A stretch of DNA of 64,000 bases. Origin: Benincasa hispida. Its lineage: Eukaryota > Streptophyta > Magnoliopsida > Cucurbitales > Cucurbitaceae. A program made the translations under genes and the position numbers. The stretch lies in the NCBI RefSeq assembly GCF_009727055.1, contig NC_052359.1, positions 12,610,687-12,674,686 of the forward strand. The letters run 5' to 3'. The notes under the pieces were generated by a model. That model did no database searches and was not told the DNA's origin. It saw only the letters and a list, made by a program, of their open reading frames with translations. Shown here one piece after another: positions 45,974 to 58,709 of the stretch. Position 1 is the first letter of the stretch; every line of letters begins with the position of its first letter.

Positions 45974-46865
45974 TTAGGAAATTCTAATAATACCAAGTGC
46001 AAGTCTATTTTTACAAAAGGCTTCTTCATTTAATACCTTTGTATGAATATCTGCTACCTGGTTCTCAGTATTGACATAATTAATGACAATATTCTTATTT
46101 TGTACATGCACTCGAAGAAAATGATGTCTAATATCTATATGCTTTGTTCTAGAATGTTGAATGAGATTTTTAGTTAAATTAATTAAACTGGTATTATCAC
46201 AAAAGACTGGTACTTGTTCAAAATTTAAACCAAAATCACGCAACGTTTGTTTCATCCATAAAACTTGAGAACAACAACTAGCAACAGCAATATATTCAGC
46301 CTCAGTGGTAGATAATGCAACAGAATTTTGCTTTTTACTATACCAAGATACTAAAGAACTACCTAGAAAATGACATGTTCCACTAGTACTTTTTCTATCA
46401 GTTAGACTACCAGTAAAATCAGTATCAGAATATACAATCAAATCTAAAGATGCATTTTTAGGATACCATAAGCCTAAATCAACAGTACCAAGAAAATATT
46501 TAAAAATTCTTTTTACAACATGCAAGTGCGATTCTTTAGGACATGATTGAAATCTAGCACACATGCATACACTAAACATAATATCAGGCCCACTCGCAGT
46601 TAAGTAAAGCAAGGATCCGATCATACCTCTATAAGCTTTAATATTTACGTTTTTACCTTTTTCATCCTTATCAAGCTTTGTAGTGGTACTCATCGGGGTC
46701 TTTGCTACTTTTGCATTATCGAACTTAAACTTTTTGAGTAGATCCCTTATGTACTTCTCTTGATTTATGAAGGTTCCATCTTCAAGTTGATTAATTTGAA
46801 GCCCAAGGAAGAATTTAAGTTCTCCCATCATGCTCATTTCAAACTCACTATGCATACACTTAGAA
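45974..46865 (-). pseudogene. Copia C: end of reverse transcriptase and RNase H
   Basis: A 293-codon open frame (45974-46855) holds the RT connection region (G-E-L-K-F-F-L-G-L-Q) and a complete-looking RNase H. RNase H acidic positions are readable in Y-S-D-T-D-F, T-T-E-A-E-Y and F-C-D-N-T, with the K-H-I-D-I-R-H block behind. The RT palm with its Y-x-D-D box is missing: the sequence before the frame belongs to the integrase tail. So the protein part is open but catalytically headless. Confidence 0.85.
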
Positions 46866-48113
46866 AATTCCCTTGAGATACATCACCTATTATTAACTCT
46901 TGAGGATGGTGAGTGGAGAATCTCCAATCCTGAGGGAGGGATTTTTCTGGCTCTTTCTGAGATTCATTTGATACTGCTTCCCTATCTTTAATACTAAGAT
47001 CTTCAACAGGTATTTCTAATTCATCACTAGCAGAAATTTTATTAGTGGCAACATGTGTTTCATCAAAAACAACATTCATTGATTCTTCAAGTACATGAGT
47101 TCTTTTATTAAAAACTCTATATGCTTTACTACATGTAGAATATCCTAAGAATATGCCAATGTCCATTTTGACTCAAACTTTCCAAGTTTCCCTTTGTCTT
47201 TCAAAATAAAACATTTGCAACCAAAGACTTTGAAATAGCTAATATTTGGAATTTAATTAAAAAGCTCATAAGGAGTTTTATCTAAAACACGTCTTATTAA
47301 AACACGATTCATTAAATAAGATGCAGTATTAACAGCTTCAACCTAAAAAGATCATTTTCATTAAGCATGGAGGTAACTAATTCTTGTAAAGATCGATTTT
47401 TCCTTTCTACAACACCATTTTATTGAGGTGTTTTGGAGAGGAAAAATCATGAGAAATTCCATTTTCTTCACAAAAATTTTGAAAAGAAGCATTTTCAAAT
47501 TCTCCTCCATTATCACTTCTAATTTTCAAAATCATAAACCTTTTTTCATTTTGAATTCTTTTTGAAAAGCTAATAAAAGATTTTAAAGCTTCATTCTTAT
47601 GAGATAAAAATAAAACCTAAGTAAATCTTGAAAAATCATTAACTGTAACAAACGCATAATGTTTTCCATTTAGACTTGCAACTCTAATAGGTCCAAAAAG
47701 GTCCATATGTAACAATAGCAAAGGTCTAGAAGTTGAAACCATTTTCTTTGATTTGAAAGAAGACTTAGTTTGTTTATCCATTTGATAAGCATCACAAACT
47801 TTATTTTTTTCAAAGTTTAATTTTGGAAGACCTCTAACAAGGGATTTCTTAGAAATATTTGAAATTAAATGCATGCTAGCATGACCTAACCTTCTATGCC
47901 ATAACCACAAATCTTCAAGCAATGTAGATAAACATTTATTTTCTACTATAGGACAATCTAATAGATCAATAGTATAAACATTTTTATCTCTATTTCCTAC
48001 AAACAGAACTTTTTCATCACATGCATTTTCTATTGTACAATTTTTATCACTAAAAATTACTCTATATCCTTTATCACATAATTGACTAATACTTAATAAA
48101 TCATGCTTTAAAC
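46866..48113 (-). pseudogene. Copia C: integrase, broken
   Basis: The zinc domain reads W-H-R-R-L-G-H-A near 47895. Its CxxC part is changed (C-D-A-Y), losing one cysteine. The core begins with H-M-D-L-F-G-P near 47700 and shows frameshifts and stops near 47619, 47450, 47340 and 47260. The C-terminal part at 46834-47166 includes I-F-L-G-Y-S. Confidence 0.8.
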
Positions 48114-49055
48114 NNNNNNNNNNNNNNNNNNNNNNNNNNNNNNNNNNNNNNNNNNNNNNNNNNNNNNNNNNNNNNNNNNNNNNNNNNNNNNNNNNNNNNN
48201 NNNNNNNNNNNNNNNNNNNNNNNNNNNNNNNNNNNNNNNNNNNNNNNNNNNNNNNNNNNNNNNNNNNNNNNNNNNNNNNNNNNNNNNNNNNNNNNNNNNN
48301 NNNNNNNNNNNNNNNNNNNNNNNNNNNNNNNNNNNNNNNNNNNNNNNNNNNNNNNNNNNNNNNNNNNNNNNNNNNNNNNNNNNNNNNNNNNNNNNNNNNN
48401 NNNNNNNNNNNNNNNNNNNNNNNNNNNNNNNNNNNNNNNNNNNNNNNNNNNNNNNNNNNNNNNNNNNNNNNNNNNNNNNNNNNNNNNNNNNNNNNNNNNN
48501 NNNNNNNNNNNNNNNNNNNNNNNNNNNNNNNNNNNNNNNNNNNNNNNNNNNNNNNNNNNNNNNNNNNNNNNNNNNNNNNNNNNNNNNNNNNNNNNNNNNN
48601 NNNNNNNNNNNNNNNNNNNNNNNNNNNNNNNNNNNNNNNNNNNNNNNNNNNNNNNNNNNNNNNNNNNNNNNNNNNNNNNNNNNNNNNNNNNNNNNNNNNN
48701 NNNNNNNNNNNNNNNNNNNNNNNNNNNNNNNNNNNNNNNNNNNNNNNNNNNNNNNNNNNNNNNNNNNNNNNNNNNNNNNNNNNNNNNNNNNNNNNNNNNN
48801 NNNNNNNNNNNNNNNNNNNNNNNNNNNNNNNNNNNNNNNNNNNNNNNNNNNNNNNNNNNNNNNNNNNNNNNNNNNNNNNNNNNNNNNNNNNNNNNNNNNN
48901 NNNNNNNNNNNNNNNNNNNNNNNNNNNNNNNNNNNNNNNNNNNNNNNNNNNNNNNNNNNNNNNNNNNNNNNNNNNNNNNNNNNNNNNNNNNNNNNNNNNN
49001 NNNNNNNNNNNNNNNNNNNNNNNNNNNNNNNNNNNNNNNNNNNNNNNNNNNNNNN
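48114..49055. other. Assembly gap (942 N)
   Basis: Run of N between gag knuckle and integrase of copia C; the protease should lie here. Confidence 0.99.
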
Positions 49056-50029
49056 TTCATCGCTTTCGTCCCAAGTAGCTTTCATGGCCTTCCTGCTCTT
49101 CTTTGAAATGGCTTTCCTTTGAGGACAGTCCCACTTCACGTGTCCAGGCTTTTTGCATTCATAACAGATGATTGTATCTCTGTTGCTCTTTTCTCCTTTG
49201 CCTTCTTGATTGTTGACTTTCTTTGAGAAGTTCCTTTTCCTAAAATGCTTTTTGAACTTCTTGGTCAAGTAAGCGAACTTCTCATCATTTAGTTCACCTT
49301 CAGTTTCAGAGTCCTTTTGACTTGAGTGGACTTTAATCTAGGCTCTTCTTCTTTTTGACATCTTCTTCCATATTGGCCTTCATGATTATCTCATGTGTCA
49401 TAAGAGATCCAACGAGCTCCTTCAGTGGAAGTTTTGAGAGGTCTTTTGCTTCTTAGATCACCGTCACCTTAGCTTCCCAACTCTTAGGCAATGATCTAAG
49501 AATTTTTCTCACATTTTCAGAGGTGGCATAAGATTTTCCTAATCCCTTCAAAGCATTAACAATATTCGTGAACCTAGTAAACATTTCAGATATAGTTTCA
49601 TTTGCATCCATTTTAAACAATTCATAATTATGAACTAACATGCTAATCTTCGACTCTTTAACTTGGTTAGTTCCTTCATGAGTTACTTCAAGCATATCCC
49701 AAATTTCTTTAACAGAAACATGTAGAGACTCGATTAAACTCATCAGGACATAAAGCATAAAATAGACAGTTCATGGCTTTAGCATTGATAGAAGACTTCT
49801 TTTTATCTTCATCATTAAACTCTTTTTATTCCTTAGGAATATTTTTATTATCAACTATCTTAGTAGGAATTAAAGGACTATTAAAAACAATTTACCATAG
49901 ATTATAGTCAATAGAAATTAAATAAATTCTCATCCTAGTTTTCCGCCATGCATAATTATTTCCATAAAAAAAAGGTGGCCTAGTGGTAGATTGACCTTCA
50001 CCATACCCATTTATTCCAGTAGTTGCCAT
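49056..50029 (-). pseudogene. Copia C: gag with CCHC knuckle, broken
   Basis: It starts M-A-T-T-G-I-N-G at 50029. The gag core is open at 49453-49758 (L-F-K-M-D-A-N-E-T-I). The zinc knuckle CYECKKPGHVKWDCP near 49130-49175 is intact (C-X2-C-X4-H-X4-C). Stops near 49890, 49740 and 49450 break the full frame. Confidence 0.85.
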
Positions 50030-50347
50030 AACTCGAACAATTAAGTTTTTCGAAAGAGGAAGAGAATATAATATATATTTTTTTAAAGATTTTTGTAAAA
50101 AGAAATACTTTTCCAAAATTTAGATTTTAATCAAAAAGATTTCAAAGATTAAGAAGTAGAGAAAAAAAAAAGATTTTAATAACCAATTTTCAAGACAAAA
50201 AATTTCTAATGAAAAAATTTTTTAAAGCTCAAATTTTCAAACTTTTTGCAAAAATTAGAAAAATTTCAGATTTAATAAGATTAAAAAAAAATAGAATGTA
50301 AAATCAAGAAAAAAAATACAAAACCTTTTTGAAATAAGAAAACCGAG

Positions 50348-50367
50348 CTACCTGCTCTGATACCAAT
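50348..50367 (-). promoter_or_regulatory. Primer-binding site of copia C (tRNA-iMet type)
   Basis: On the minus strand ATTGGTATCAGAGCAGG follows the LTR end CCTACA directly. Confidence 0.9.
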
Positions 50368-51845
50368 TGTAGGATCTAAAGGCAACACTAGAGAGGGGTG
50401 AATAGGGTTGACTACCATTTTTTTTTAAAATAATTTTATTTTCAAACAATACTCAATAAAGTTAACTCACTAATTTGATTAAAGAAAATTTATGCAAGAC
50501 AAAACTTAAATCATGCAAGCTATGATAACTTCAAATTTAAAGACAATTTAATCAAGGATAAATTTAAATAACACACTAAAAATTAAATCATGCAATTTGG
50601 AAAGATTAAAAAAATAACTAAGACAAGAAGCAAAAAATTTGAAAACAAGAAATAAAAGAGAGTGGAAGAGAAAACACCGGGAATTATAGTGGTTCGGCAA
50701 ATTGCCTACTCCACTCTTCAAGACTCCTTCTTGGGTGTTTCACTAAGTGATCCTCTTGCAGGTGAGGACTAAACCGACACACGACCCTCTTTTTCCTAGG
50801 CTAAAGAGAAATCCAAGATCCTTTTTACTGGTTCAGGATCAAACCACTTCCTTTTTCTCACAACCCAAGGTGTACCCACACCTTAATACAATTTCCAAAA
50901 ATTAAAAGAAAACCTCACAATATTACCTCTTGAAGACTAAATGCACAAGTTGAGCACTTAGAAAAAAACTCACAAAAATAACTCTAGGCCAATTTAGGAG
51001 CAAGGAGAACAAGAATTTGAGAGTAGAGATAATTGAGAGCTTAAGACTTGATAGCTTTTGGTGCGTGTATATGAAGAGTAAAATCAAGTTGAATTTATAG
51101 GCGAGGGGGATAAATTTTGGCCATTGGATATGATTGCAAATGAAGGGTGGAGATTGAATAAAAATAGAAAAGGAAAGGATTTGAAAAGGAATTTGAAAGA
51201 TTGGAATTATTGAGATTTGGAGAATAAAAGGATTTGAAGGATGAAAATTTAGGAAGGAAATCAAATTTGAAAAGGCTGAAATTTGGTGAGAATTTGGAGA
51301 AAATTGGATCAGGAAATTAAAGAAAAATAAGAAAATAAAAATGAATATAAAAAATAGCCAGATGATATGAGTACCACGCACACAGGGGAGGAGATTGAGC
51401 GTCACACGCCGCATTCTGTGAAGAAACTGCAGGCACGTGCGGCGCGCACGCGCGACTGCGCGTGAAGCTGGGTGACCGCCACTTGTCATTATCTCATTCG
51501 TCCATGGTCGCCACGTCACTGCCACATCATGTGCCACATCATCGCCACGTTAGAAAAAAGTGACCGATTGGAGCATCACATCATCCACCACGTCATCAAT
51601 ATGGACCATTTTTGTGCCACGTCAACAAGGTGCCACGTGTCACTGCCACGTTGGATTTCCTCTCCAATCTTCTTTTGCTTATAACTTTCTCGTTTGAACT
51701 CTGATTTGAGCGATTCAAATTGTGTTGGAATCGTCTTTCCGAGCTCTACAAGGTACGGAATCTGAAACATTGAAAATGTTAGTACAAAAAATGTGAGTTT
51801 GTTATCATCAAAATACTTGGTTTGATTGAAGCCTTAAAGCTAACA
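50368..51845 (-). repeat. 5' LTR of copia C
   Basis: It is 1478 bp and contains the whole sequence missing in the gapped 3' LTR. ACGT-core motifs lie at 51510-51655, several decayed to ACAT. A TATA-like TATAAATTC lies near 51093 on the minus strand. Confidence 0.9.
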
Positions 51846-52744
51846 TGAAGTTACTCTGAAAGGTGAATTAGATTGATTTGATGCATGCATGCAAGTTAAG
51901 GACAATCCATTAAAGTGTTTAAATTTGACTGCTTGAACTTGTTCATATTTCATAGACAAACGTTGTTTATTAGCAGAATTTAAAAAGACGACTTAGACAA
52001 AAATTAGTAACCAGATTGTCTAGGTTAATGAACCCTAGGTAGAACATTTAGTGGGAGGCACTTGGGGCATGAGATGCTTCACTTAAACCTTTCACTTTTC
52101 TCCTAAATAGTCCACACCGTGAGATCTACCCTCGGCCTCGTGGATCCTTTGGCGTGTCCCCCTAATAGATGGTGTTTGGGTAGGTCAATATTAAAGTGGA
52201 CGGAGAGAATGTTCATAGTAAATGGGAGTGGGAAGTGTGACAACATATCTCTCAGTCTCCCTCGTTAGGTTGAATAAAGTTACAGCGCATCGCCTTGAGA
52301 TACCCTAGGAGTGTCGCCCTAAAGGATGGCAGTTTTGCGTGTTTCTTTATTTTATCTCTTGTTAGAGGATAAGGTAACTTAATCTCTTGTCCTAATCTGC
52401 TTCTTTCCTACGATGGGCTCATTAGGGCGGGACTCTGGCACCGAAAGTGAGGAGTTATATTTACACGGAATTGTTAAAGGTTAACAGTTATGGATCAAAA
52501 AATGGTGGCTGTTAGGTTCAGTTCCAGGAGTTGGTTCTGCCTAATGGTTGAGAATGTCTCATCCCAACGAAGGGGCAACTGATCACTCCACCGGTGACGT
52601 TTATCTTACCTCACTGGGGCATCATTGCAAAATAAAATTCTATATCTTAGGGTACTTGAAACTGATTTGCAAAACTGATTGGTTTAAAAGTGGTTTAGTA
52701 AAATCTAATAAAGTTTTGTTCTTATTTTCAACAACTTTTTCAAA
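51846..52744 (+). other. Leader of copia B, second part
   Basis: It continues the leader interrupted at 44491. The join resembles the undisturbed leader of D near 62835-62845. Non-coding. Confidence 0.65.
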
Positions 52745-53676
52745 ATGGCAACAACCAACTAAGCGCCAAAAAACTTACTGGCGATAATTTCGCAACTTGG
52801 AAACACATGATCACGACGATCTTGATCATTAAGGATCTCATGTTCGCTCCCACGGAGGCTTGCCCTTCTATTCCAGCTCCTAATGTCGCTCGAAATGTTT
52901 GAAAGGTATACGAGCGATGGACAAGGGCGAATGAGAAGGTCTGAGCCTACATCTTGGCAAGTCTTTCTGAAGTCTTGGCCAAGAAACATGAGCCTATGGT
53001 CTCAGTGCGTGAGATCATGGAGTCCCTGCGGGGGATGTTTGGACAACCGTCTGAACAGCTTATGCATGAGGCTCTTAAATACATATTCAACTCCAAGATG
53101 GAAGAAGGCACCTCTGTTCATGAACATGTGCTAAACATGATGGTCCACTTTAATGTGGCGGAGTTGAATGGGTCTACTATCGATGAGGGCAGCCAGGTTA
53201 GCATAATCCTGCATTCTTTGCCGGAGAGCTTCCTGCAGTTTGTTAGCAATGTGATTTTTAACAAAGTGAAATATAACTTTACAACATTCCTCAACGAGTT
53301 GCAGACCTACCAATCTTTACTGAAAAGTAAGGAGAGGAACAAGGGCGAGGCAAATGTTGCTTCATCCTCCAGGACGTTTCATAGAGGTTTGACCTTAGGA
53401 ACGGAGTCTGCACCTTCTACTTCTAACTCTGCAAAGGGGAAGAAGAAGAAGAGTGGTAAGGGAAAAGGGAAGGCACCTGCTAACCTACCGCCTGTCACCC
53501 CAAGGAGGCGTCCACAGGTTACTAAGGGAAAGTGTTTCCACTGCAACCAAGATGGACACTGGAAGAGGAACTGTCCTCGGTATCTGAAAGATAAGAAACC
53601 AACCAAGGCTGATAAAGGTAAATGTGATTTACTTGTTCTTGAAACTTGTTTAGTGGAGAATGATGATTCTGCCTAG
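52745..53676 (+). pseudogene. Copia B: gag with CCHC knuckle
   Basis: Near the start the frame is broken by a stop and shifts. A 240-codon frame (52954-53676) then holds the gag core and the intact zinc knuckle CFHCNQDGHWKRNC near 53532-53573. A Lys/Gly-rich linker precedes the knuckle. Confidence 0.85.
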
Positions 53677-54845
53677 ATAATTGATTCGGGCACCACTAAC
53701 CATGTTTGTTCTTCTTTTCAAGGGATTAAATCTTGGTGACAGTTGGAGGCTGATGAGATGATGATACAAGTAGGCACCGGGCACGTCATCTCAGTTGTGG
53801 CAGTGGGAGGACTCCAGTTAGCTTTACATAATAGGTTTCTTATTTTAAATGATGTATATATTGTTCCAGAACTAAAGAGGAAACTAATTTCTGTAAAGTG
53901 TTTATTGCAATGTAAATATACTATCTCTTTTAATGTGGATAAAGTGTTTATTCATAAAGATGGTGTTTTTATTTGCACAACAAATCTAGAATCAAATTTA
54001 TATGTGCTAAGGCCGTTAGCCATTAGTTCCTTCCATAATTCTGAAATGTTTAGAACTGCCGTAACTCAATCAAAACATCGACGAATTTCTCCAAAAGAAA
54101 ATGCCCAATTTTGGCATCTTCGTTTAGGGCACATCAATCTCAATAGGATTGAGAGATTGGTAAAGAATGAACTTCTAAATGAGTTAGAAGAAAATTATTT
54201 ACCAGTTGTGAATCTTGCCTTGAGGATAAGATGACTAAACGACCTTTTACTGGAAAAGGTTATAGAGCCAAAGAGCCTCTTGAGTTAGTACATTCTGATC
54301 TTTATGGTCCTATGAATGTGCGAGCCCGAGGTGGCTATGAGTATTTTATCAGTTTTACTGATGATTACTCAAGGTATGGGTATGTTTATCTTATGCAACG
54401 AAAGTTTGAATCATTTGAAAAGTTCAAAGAGTTCAAGGCTGAAGTTGAAAACGCATTGGATAGATGGATTAAAACACTTTGATCGAAAAGAGGTGGAGAG
54501 TTTTTGGACTCGACATTCTAGGATTAGTTGATAGAAGATGAAATCATTTCCCAACTCTCAGTGCCGGGTACACCTTAGCAAACTGGTGTAGCGGAGAGGA
54601 GAAATAGAACCTTGTTAGACATGGTTCACTCGATAATGAGTTACACTTCCTTACCAGACTCGTTTTGGGGTTTCGCAGTGGAGACTACGTTATACATACT
54701 TAACTGTGTTCCCTCCAGGAGTGTTGCAAGAACACCTCTGAGGTTGTAGAACGAACATAAAGCTAGTTTATGTCACTTCCGTATTTGGGGTTGCCCTGCA
54801 CATGTGCTTGAGGCTAATCCCAAGAAGTTGGAACCACGGTCGAGG
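53677..54845 (+). pseudogene. Copia B: protease and integrase, broken
   Basis: The protease site I-D-S-G-T-T-N-H lies near 53682-53706, after one stop (53674). Integrase zinc domain: W-H-L-R-L-G-H-I near 54112-54138, with the CxxC part reached only after a frameshift near 54195. The core includes L-V-H-S-D-L-Y-G near 54283 and F-T-D-D-Y-S-R near 54355. Further frame breaks follow at about 54480. Confidence 0.85.
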
Positions 54846-55540
54846 NNNNNNNNNNNNNNNNNNNNNNNNNNNNNNNNNNNNNNNNNNNNNNNNNNNNNNN
54901 NNNNNNNNNNNNNNNNNNNNNNNNNNNNNNNNNNNNNNNNNNNNNNNNNNNNNNNNNNNNNNNNNNNNNNNNNNNNNNNNNNNNNNNNNNNNNNNNNNNN
55001 NNNNNNNNNNNNNNNNNNNNNNNNNNNNNNNNNNNNNNNNNNNNNNNNNNNNNNNNNNNNNNNNNNNNNNNNNNNNNNNNNNNNNNNNNNNNNNNNNNNN
55101 NNNNNNNNNNNNNNNNNNNNNNNNNNNNNNNNNNNNNNNNNNNNNNNNNNNNNNNNNNNNNNNNNNNNNNNNNNNNNNNNNNNNNNNNNNNNNNNNNNNN
55201 NNNNNNNNNNNNNNNNNNNNNNNNNNNNNNNNNNNNNNNNNNNNNNNNNNNNNNNNNNNNNNNNNNNNNNNNNNNNNNNNNNNNNNNNNNNNNNNNNNNN
55301 NNNNNNNNNNNNNNNNNNNNNNNNNNNNNNNNNNNNNNNNNNNNNNNNNNNNNNNNNNNNNNNNNNNNNNNNNNNNNNNNNNNNNNNNNNNNNNNNNNNN
55401 NNNNNNNNNNNNNNNNNNNNNNNNNNNNNNNNNNNNNNNNNNNNNNNNNNNNNNNNNNNNNNNNNNNNNNNNNNNNNNNNNNNNNNNNNNNNNNNNNNNN
55501 NNNNNNNNNNNNNNNNNNNNNNNNNNNNNNNNNNNNNNNN
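54846..55540. other. Assembly gap (695 N)
   Basis: Run of N covering the end of integrase and start of RT in copia B. Confidence 0.99.
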
Positions 55541-56520
55541 AATGGATCTACAAGCGCAAACGGGGTGCTGATGGGAAGGTATAGACCTTCAAGGCTCGAC
55601 TTGTGACAAAGGGTTATACCCAGGTAGAGAGAGTCGACTATGAGGAGACTTTCTTGCTTGCTGCCATGTTAAAGTCGATCCGCATCCTCCTGTCCATGCA
55701 ACTTATTATAATTATGAGATATGGAAAATGGACGTCAAGACGATCTTTCTGAATGGCAATCTTGAGGAGACCATTTACATGGTGCAACTCGAGGGATTCA
55801 TAGCCTAAGGTCAAGAGCAAAAGGTTTGCAAACTGAATCAGTCCATTTATGGACTGAAACAGACGTCTCAATCATGGAACATATGGTTTGATACTGCGAT
55901 CAAGTCGTATGGCTTTGACCAAAATGTTGATGAACCTTGTGTTACAAGAAGATCATCAACGCTTCAGTAGTCTTCTTAGTGTTGTACATAGACGATATCC
56001 TACTCTTTGGGAATGATGTAGGTCTACTGACTGCAGTTAAGAACTAGCTAGCGACTCAATTCCAAATAAAATATTTGGGAGAGGCTCAGTTTGTTCTAGA
56101 TATACAAATCTTTCGGGATCGTACGAACAAAGTGCTAGCACTGTCTCAGGCATCGTACATTGACAAAATGTTGCTCAAGTAATCGATGCAGGACTTCGAG
56201 AGGGGCCTACTGCTGTTTAGGCATGGAGTCACTTTTTCTAAGGACATGTGACCTAAGATGCCTCAAGAGGTTAAAAAGATGAGATGGGTCCCATATGCGT
56301 CTGCCCTTGGCAGTTTGATGTACGTGATACTCTGTACTTGTCTAGACATCTGCTACGCTGTGGGCATAGTCAGTAGGTATCAGTCTAACCTAGGCCATTT
56401 TAATGTTGCTGACCCATTTACGAAGGCTCTCATGGCTACAGTATTTGAAAGTCACCTACAGAGCATGAGTCTACAGGATCGCCTGCGGCCGGACTAGGGC
56501 AAGTGGGAGATTTTCTTGTA
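55541..56520 (+). pseudogene. Copia B: reverse transcriptase, RNase H largely deleted
   Basis: RT restarts in the W-I-Y-K-R-K block. The catalytic box Y-I-D-D-I-L-L is intact near 55985-56005. Stops and shifts occur (55582, 55804, 56047, 56180). Near 56395-56402 the RT tail (...S-R-Y-Q-S-N) jumps directly to the last RNase H block (V-A-D-P-F-T-K-A-L), so about 130 residues of RNase H are missing. Confidence 0.85.
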
Positions 56521-56567
56521 CTGGGCTTTTATGCCCTAGTTTATTATACACCCCATTTTGCTTTAGG

Positions 56568-58709
56568 ACAAGTGGGAGATTGTTGGGGTTGATGCCCTAA
56601 AGTATCGTGTCCTGTAGTTTGTAAACAGTTTGTACGAACGTTTGTGTTGTTAATATATGATATTTACTTCACATCTTGTATTTTTGCTCAGTTGCTTGTT
56701 TTATTTGCTTTACCACAAACCAATAAACATAAAATCCCTGGTTATCTGTATGTGACTTAGCCATGTATAAGATGATATACAAGTGGATCATGTCTTGAGT
56801 GATAACCAAAATGGTCTGTAGTATATGAATGTAGGAGGGAAACCTTATCCTGGTAACGCTACGAGATACGACCCGCTTTGTGAAATGGTCACAAGTGTTG
56901 TGACTTGTCACAGATGGTCTAATCCTGATCATTCGTGTCGGGGACATGCGAACGGGGGCATCCTATACAAAGAGTTTGTATAAGACCGAACCACGAAGTG
57001 TTAACGTCTCGTTATATAACACTGTTCATGACAGAGATTTCACTTCACTAGGATGACCATAGGTAACATGACCTCAATCCTGAGTGAGTTGGGAACTCTT
57101 GCCATTGAGGGCAGTCCTTTGATTTGTATGGGTGCGAGTGGTCAGGTCGCCGATTCAAACCTACCATTTTGGGGATTCGTCTAATTCGGGAGCTGAGAAC
57201 TCAGCTACACAAGATGGAATTCACTCTTTCCCCAAGGCAGGGGTAAGTAGATAGATAACTCCATTAAGGGTTGATTCTGGGACTTGAACGATGTGATGCC
57301 ACACACCTTCTCTTGGCTCGAGAGGTGTTCACATATAGTTGGACTATGTTGTATTGTTCATTAGAGGAATCAGTGGTACTTAAGGAATGTGATGTAACCA
57401 TAGGGGCAAAATGGTAATTTGGCCCAGTTGTACTTACGAGCATCTGTAAGAGTCATCGTACTCATGATTGGTTATATCCGATGGATATAGAAATATATCT
57501 GTGGTAAAAAGAGTTCATCTGTTGATCTTTAGTGGAATGCTTGACAGTTAACAGATGGTGGATCTCGTGGCTAAAGAGTTTAGTCAACTATTCAGGGACC
57601 GTTGGAGCTTCGAGCCGCAGGTCCATTAGGTCCCCTGGGTAGCTTGGATAAAGTTGAGAACCAGTGTTTGGGTTAATTTGAAATGTTCAAATTGACAAGA
57701 GGAAGTTCGGTTATATATGATATAATTGGACTAGTTAATTATATATAATATAATTGGCTAAATGTATGAGATACATTATTTTGGAGGACACTAGATATAA
57801 ATATGGTTTATATCAAGTAGAGGAGAAATTACTATAGTAGATATGTGATATTAAACTATAGGTTAAAAATATAATATGATTATATTTAGTAATATTTTAA
57901 TTGGTTAATTATATCATAATTAAGCCAAAAATCACGTTCAGACGTGCGTTAGTGGGAATGCGTCGGTTATTGTAACCGATGAAATAAAATGAAATTGGTT
58001 TTCATTTTGAATTGGTCGTCCGAAAAAAGATAGAAGTGCGCGTTGGTGAAATAGTAGTCGATCGCTTAAGTAAATCGAGAGCCTATACGATAGTTGCTCT
58101 GTGCCTAAACGATCGTCAACCTCGCACCTAAACGATCGCACACTTGTTCCTACATGATTAGATAGCTTCACTAAATGATCGTATTGTGTGCTGAGTTTGC
58201 TAAACGATCGTATACCATTTTCTAAACGATCGTTCAGTAAAACCTACACGATCGTATAGTTTCTCCTAAACGATAAACACCTTGCTATACGATAACATCT
58301 TTTCCCTCCCACTTGCTTCACCTACATGATATGGTTTTCTCCTTCCTCTACCAAATTCACTAAAGACCACGCTTTGGGTTCTCACTCCAAGAATACCCGG
58401 GGCTCTTTTCTGGTGGTGTCATCCACGCTGCGTTCGTGATTTTATGGTTGTTCTTGCTGCTGTAGTCGATGCATCTGCTGGGTGTTGATTGATCGGGTAG
58501 AGGGTTCTGCTGCATTGAGTTTCGAAGTTTGAAGACTGTCTTCAACTGGTATGGCAACTCATTCCCTTGTTATTTTCTTGTTCATAGCATGCCGATAATT
58601 ACTGTTTGTTTGCATAACTGTGCGTTTGAATGTATATTTGATGTATTTCGGTCACTGTGAAATTGGAGTGATCTGTCGCTCATGGAACTCTTTGGTAAGA
58701 GATCCTTCA
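56568..58709 (+). repeat. Polypurine tract and 3' LTR of copia B
   Basis: The purine tract ACAAGTGGGAGA precedes TGTTGGGGTTG at 56581. The LTR ends GAGATCCTTCA at 58709 (2129 bp). A second purine-tract-like AGTGGGAGATT at about 56501 may be a local duplication of the 3' region. Confidence 0.9.
58080..58330. repeat. CTAMACGATCG word array in 3' LTR of B
   Basis: Counterpart of 42355-42585, with some CpG sites changed to TG or CA. Confidence 0.75.

Larger units (their letters stand above)
44492..51845 (-). mobile_element. Ty1/copia element 'C' (SIRE-like), both LTRs, RT core deleted
   Basis: Right-to-left: 5' LTR (50368-51845), primer site (50348-50367), gag (about 49056-50029), integrase (47166-48113), RT/RNase H end (45974-46865), purine tract (45788-45801), 3' LTR (44492-45787). 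The two LTRs look about 95 percent or more alike where both are sequenced, so insertion is fairly young. It lies in the leader of B. The gag and RNase H style suggest the SIRE lineage. A clear target duplication is not visible (GGAAC left, TGAAG right). Confidence 0.9.
40841..58709 (+). mobile_element. Ty1/copia element 'B', split by copia C
   Basis: 5' LTR (40841-42962), primer-binding site (42963), leader (42963-44491 and 51846-52744), gag-pol (52745 to about 56500), 3' LTR (56581-58709). It sits in D's RNase H. The flanks CCCTT (left) and ACCTC (right) are an imperfect 5-bp target duplication. Removing C leaves about 10.5 kb. Confidence 0.85.

Noticed and set aside
48101..49268. Long open frames of 319 and 386 codons across the N run
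   Set aside because: They consist mostly of undetermined bases; only the short gag part (49056-49268) is real sequence.
50923..51537. 204-codon minus-strand frame in the 5' LTR of copia C
   Set aside because: It lies wholly in an LTR, is Phe/Ile-rich from AT-rich DNA, and its partner in the other LTR is broken. An envelope-like role was considered and has no support.
54802..55584. 255-260 codon frames across the second N run
   Set aside because: Artefact of reading N as coding; the flanks are copia integrase and RT in other frames.
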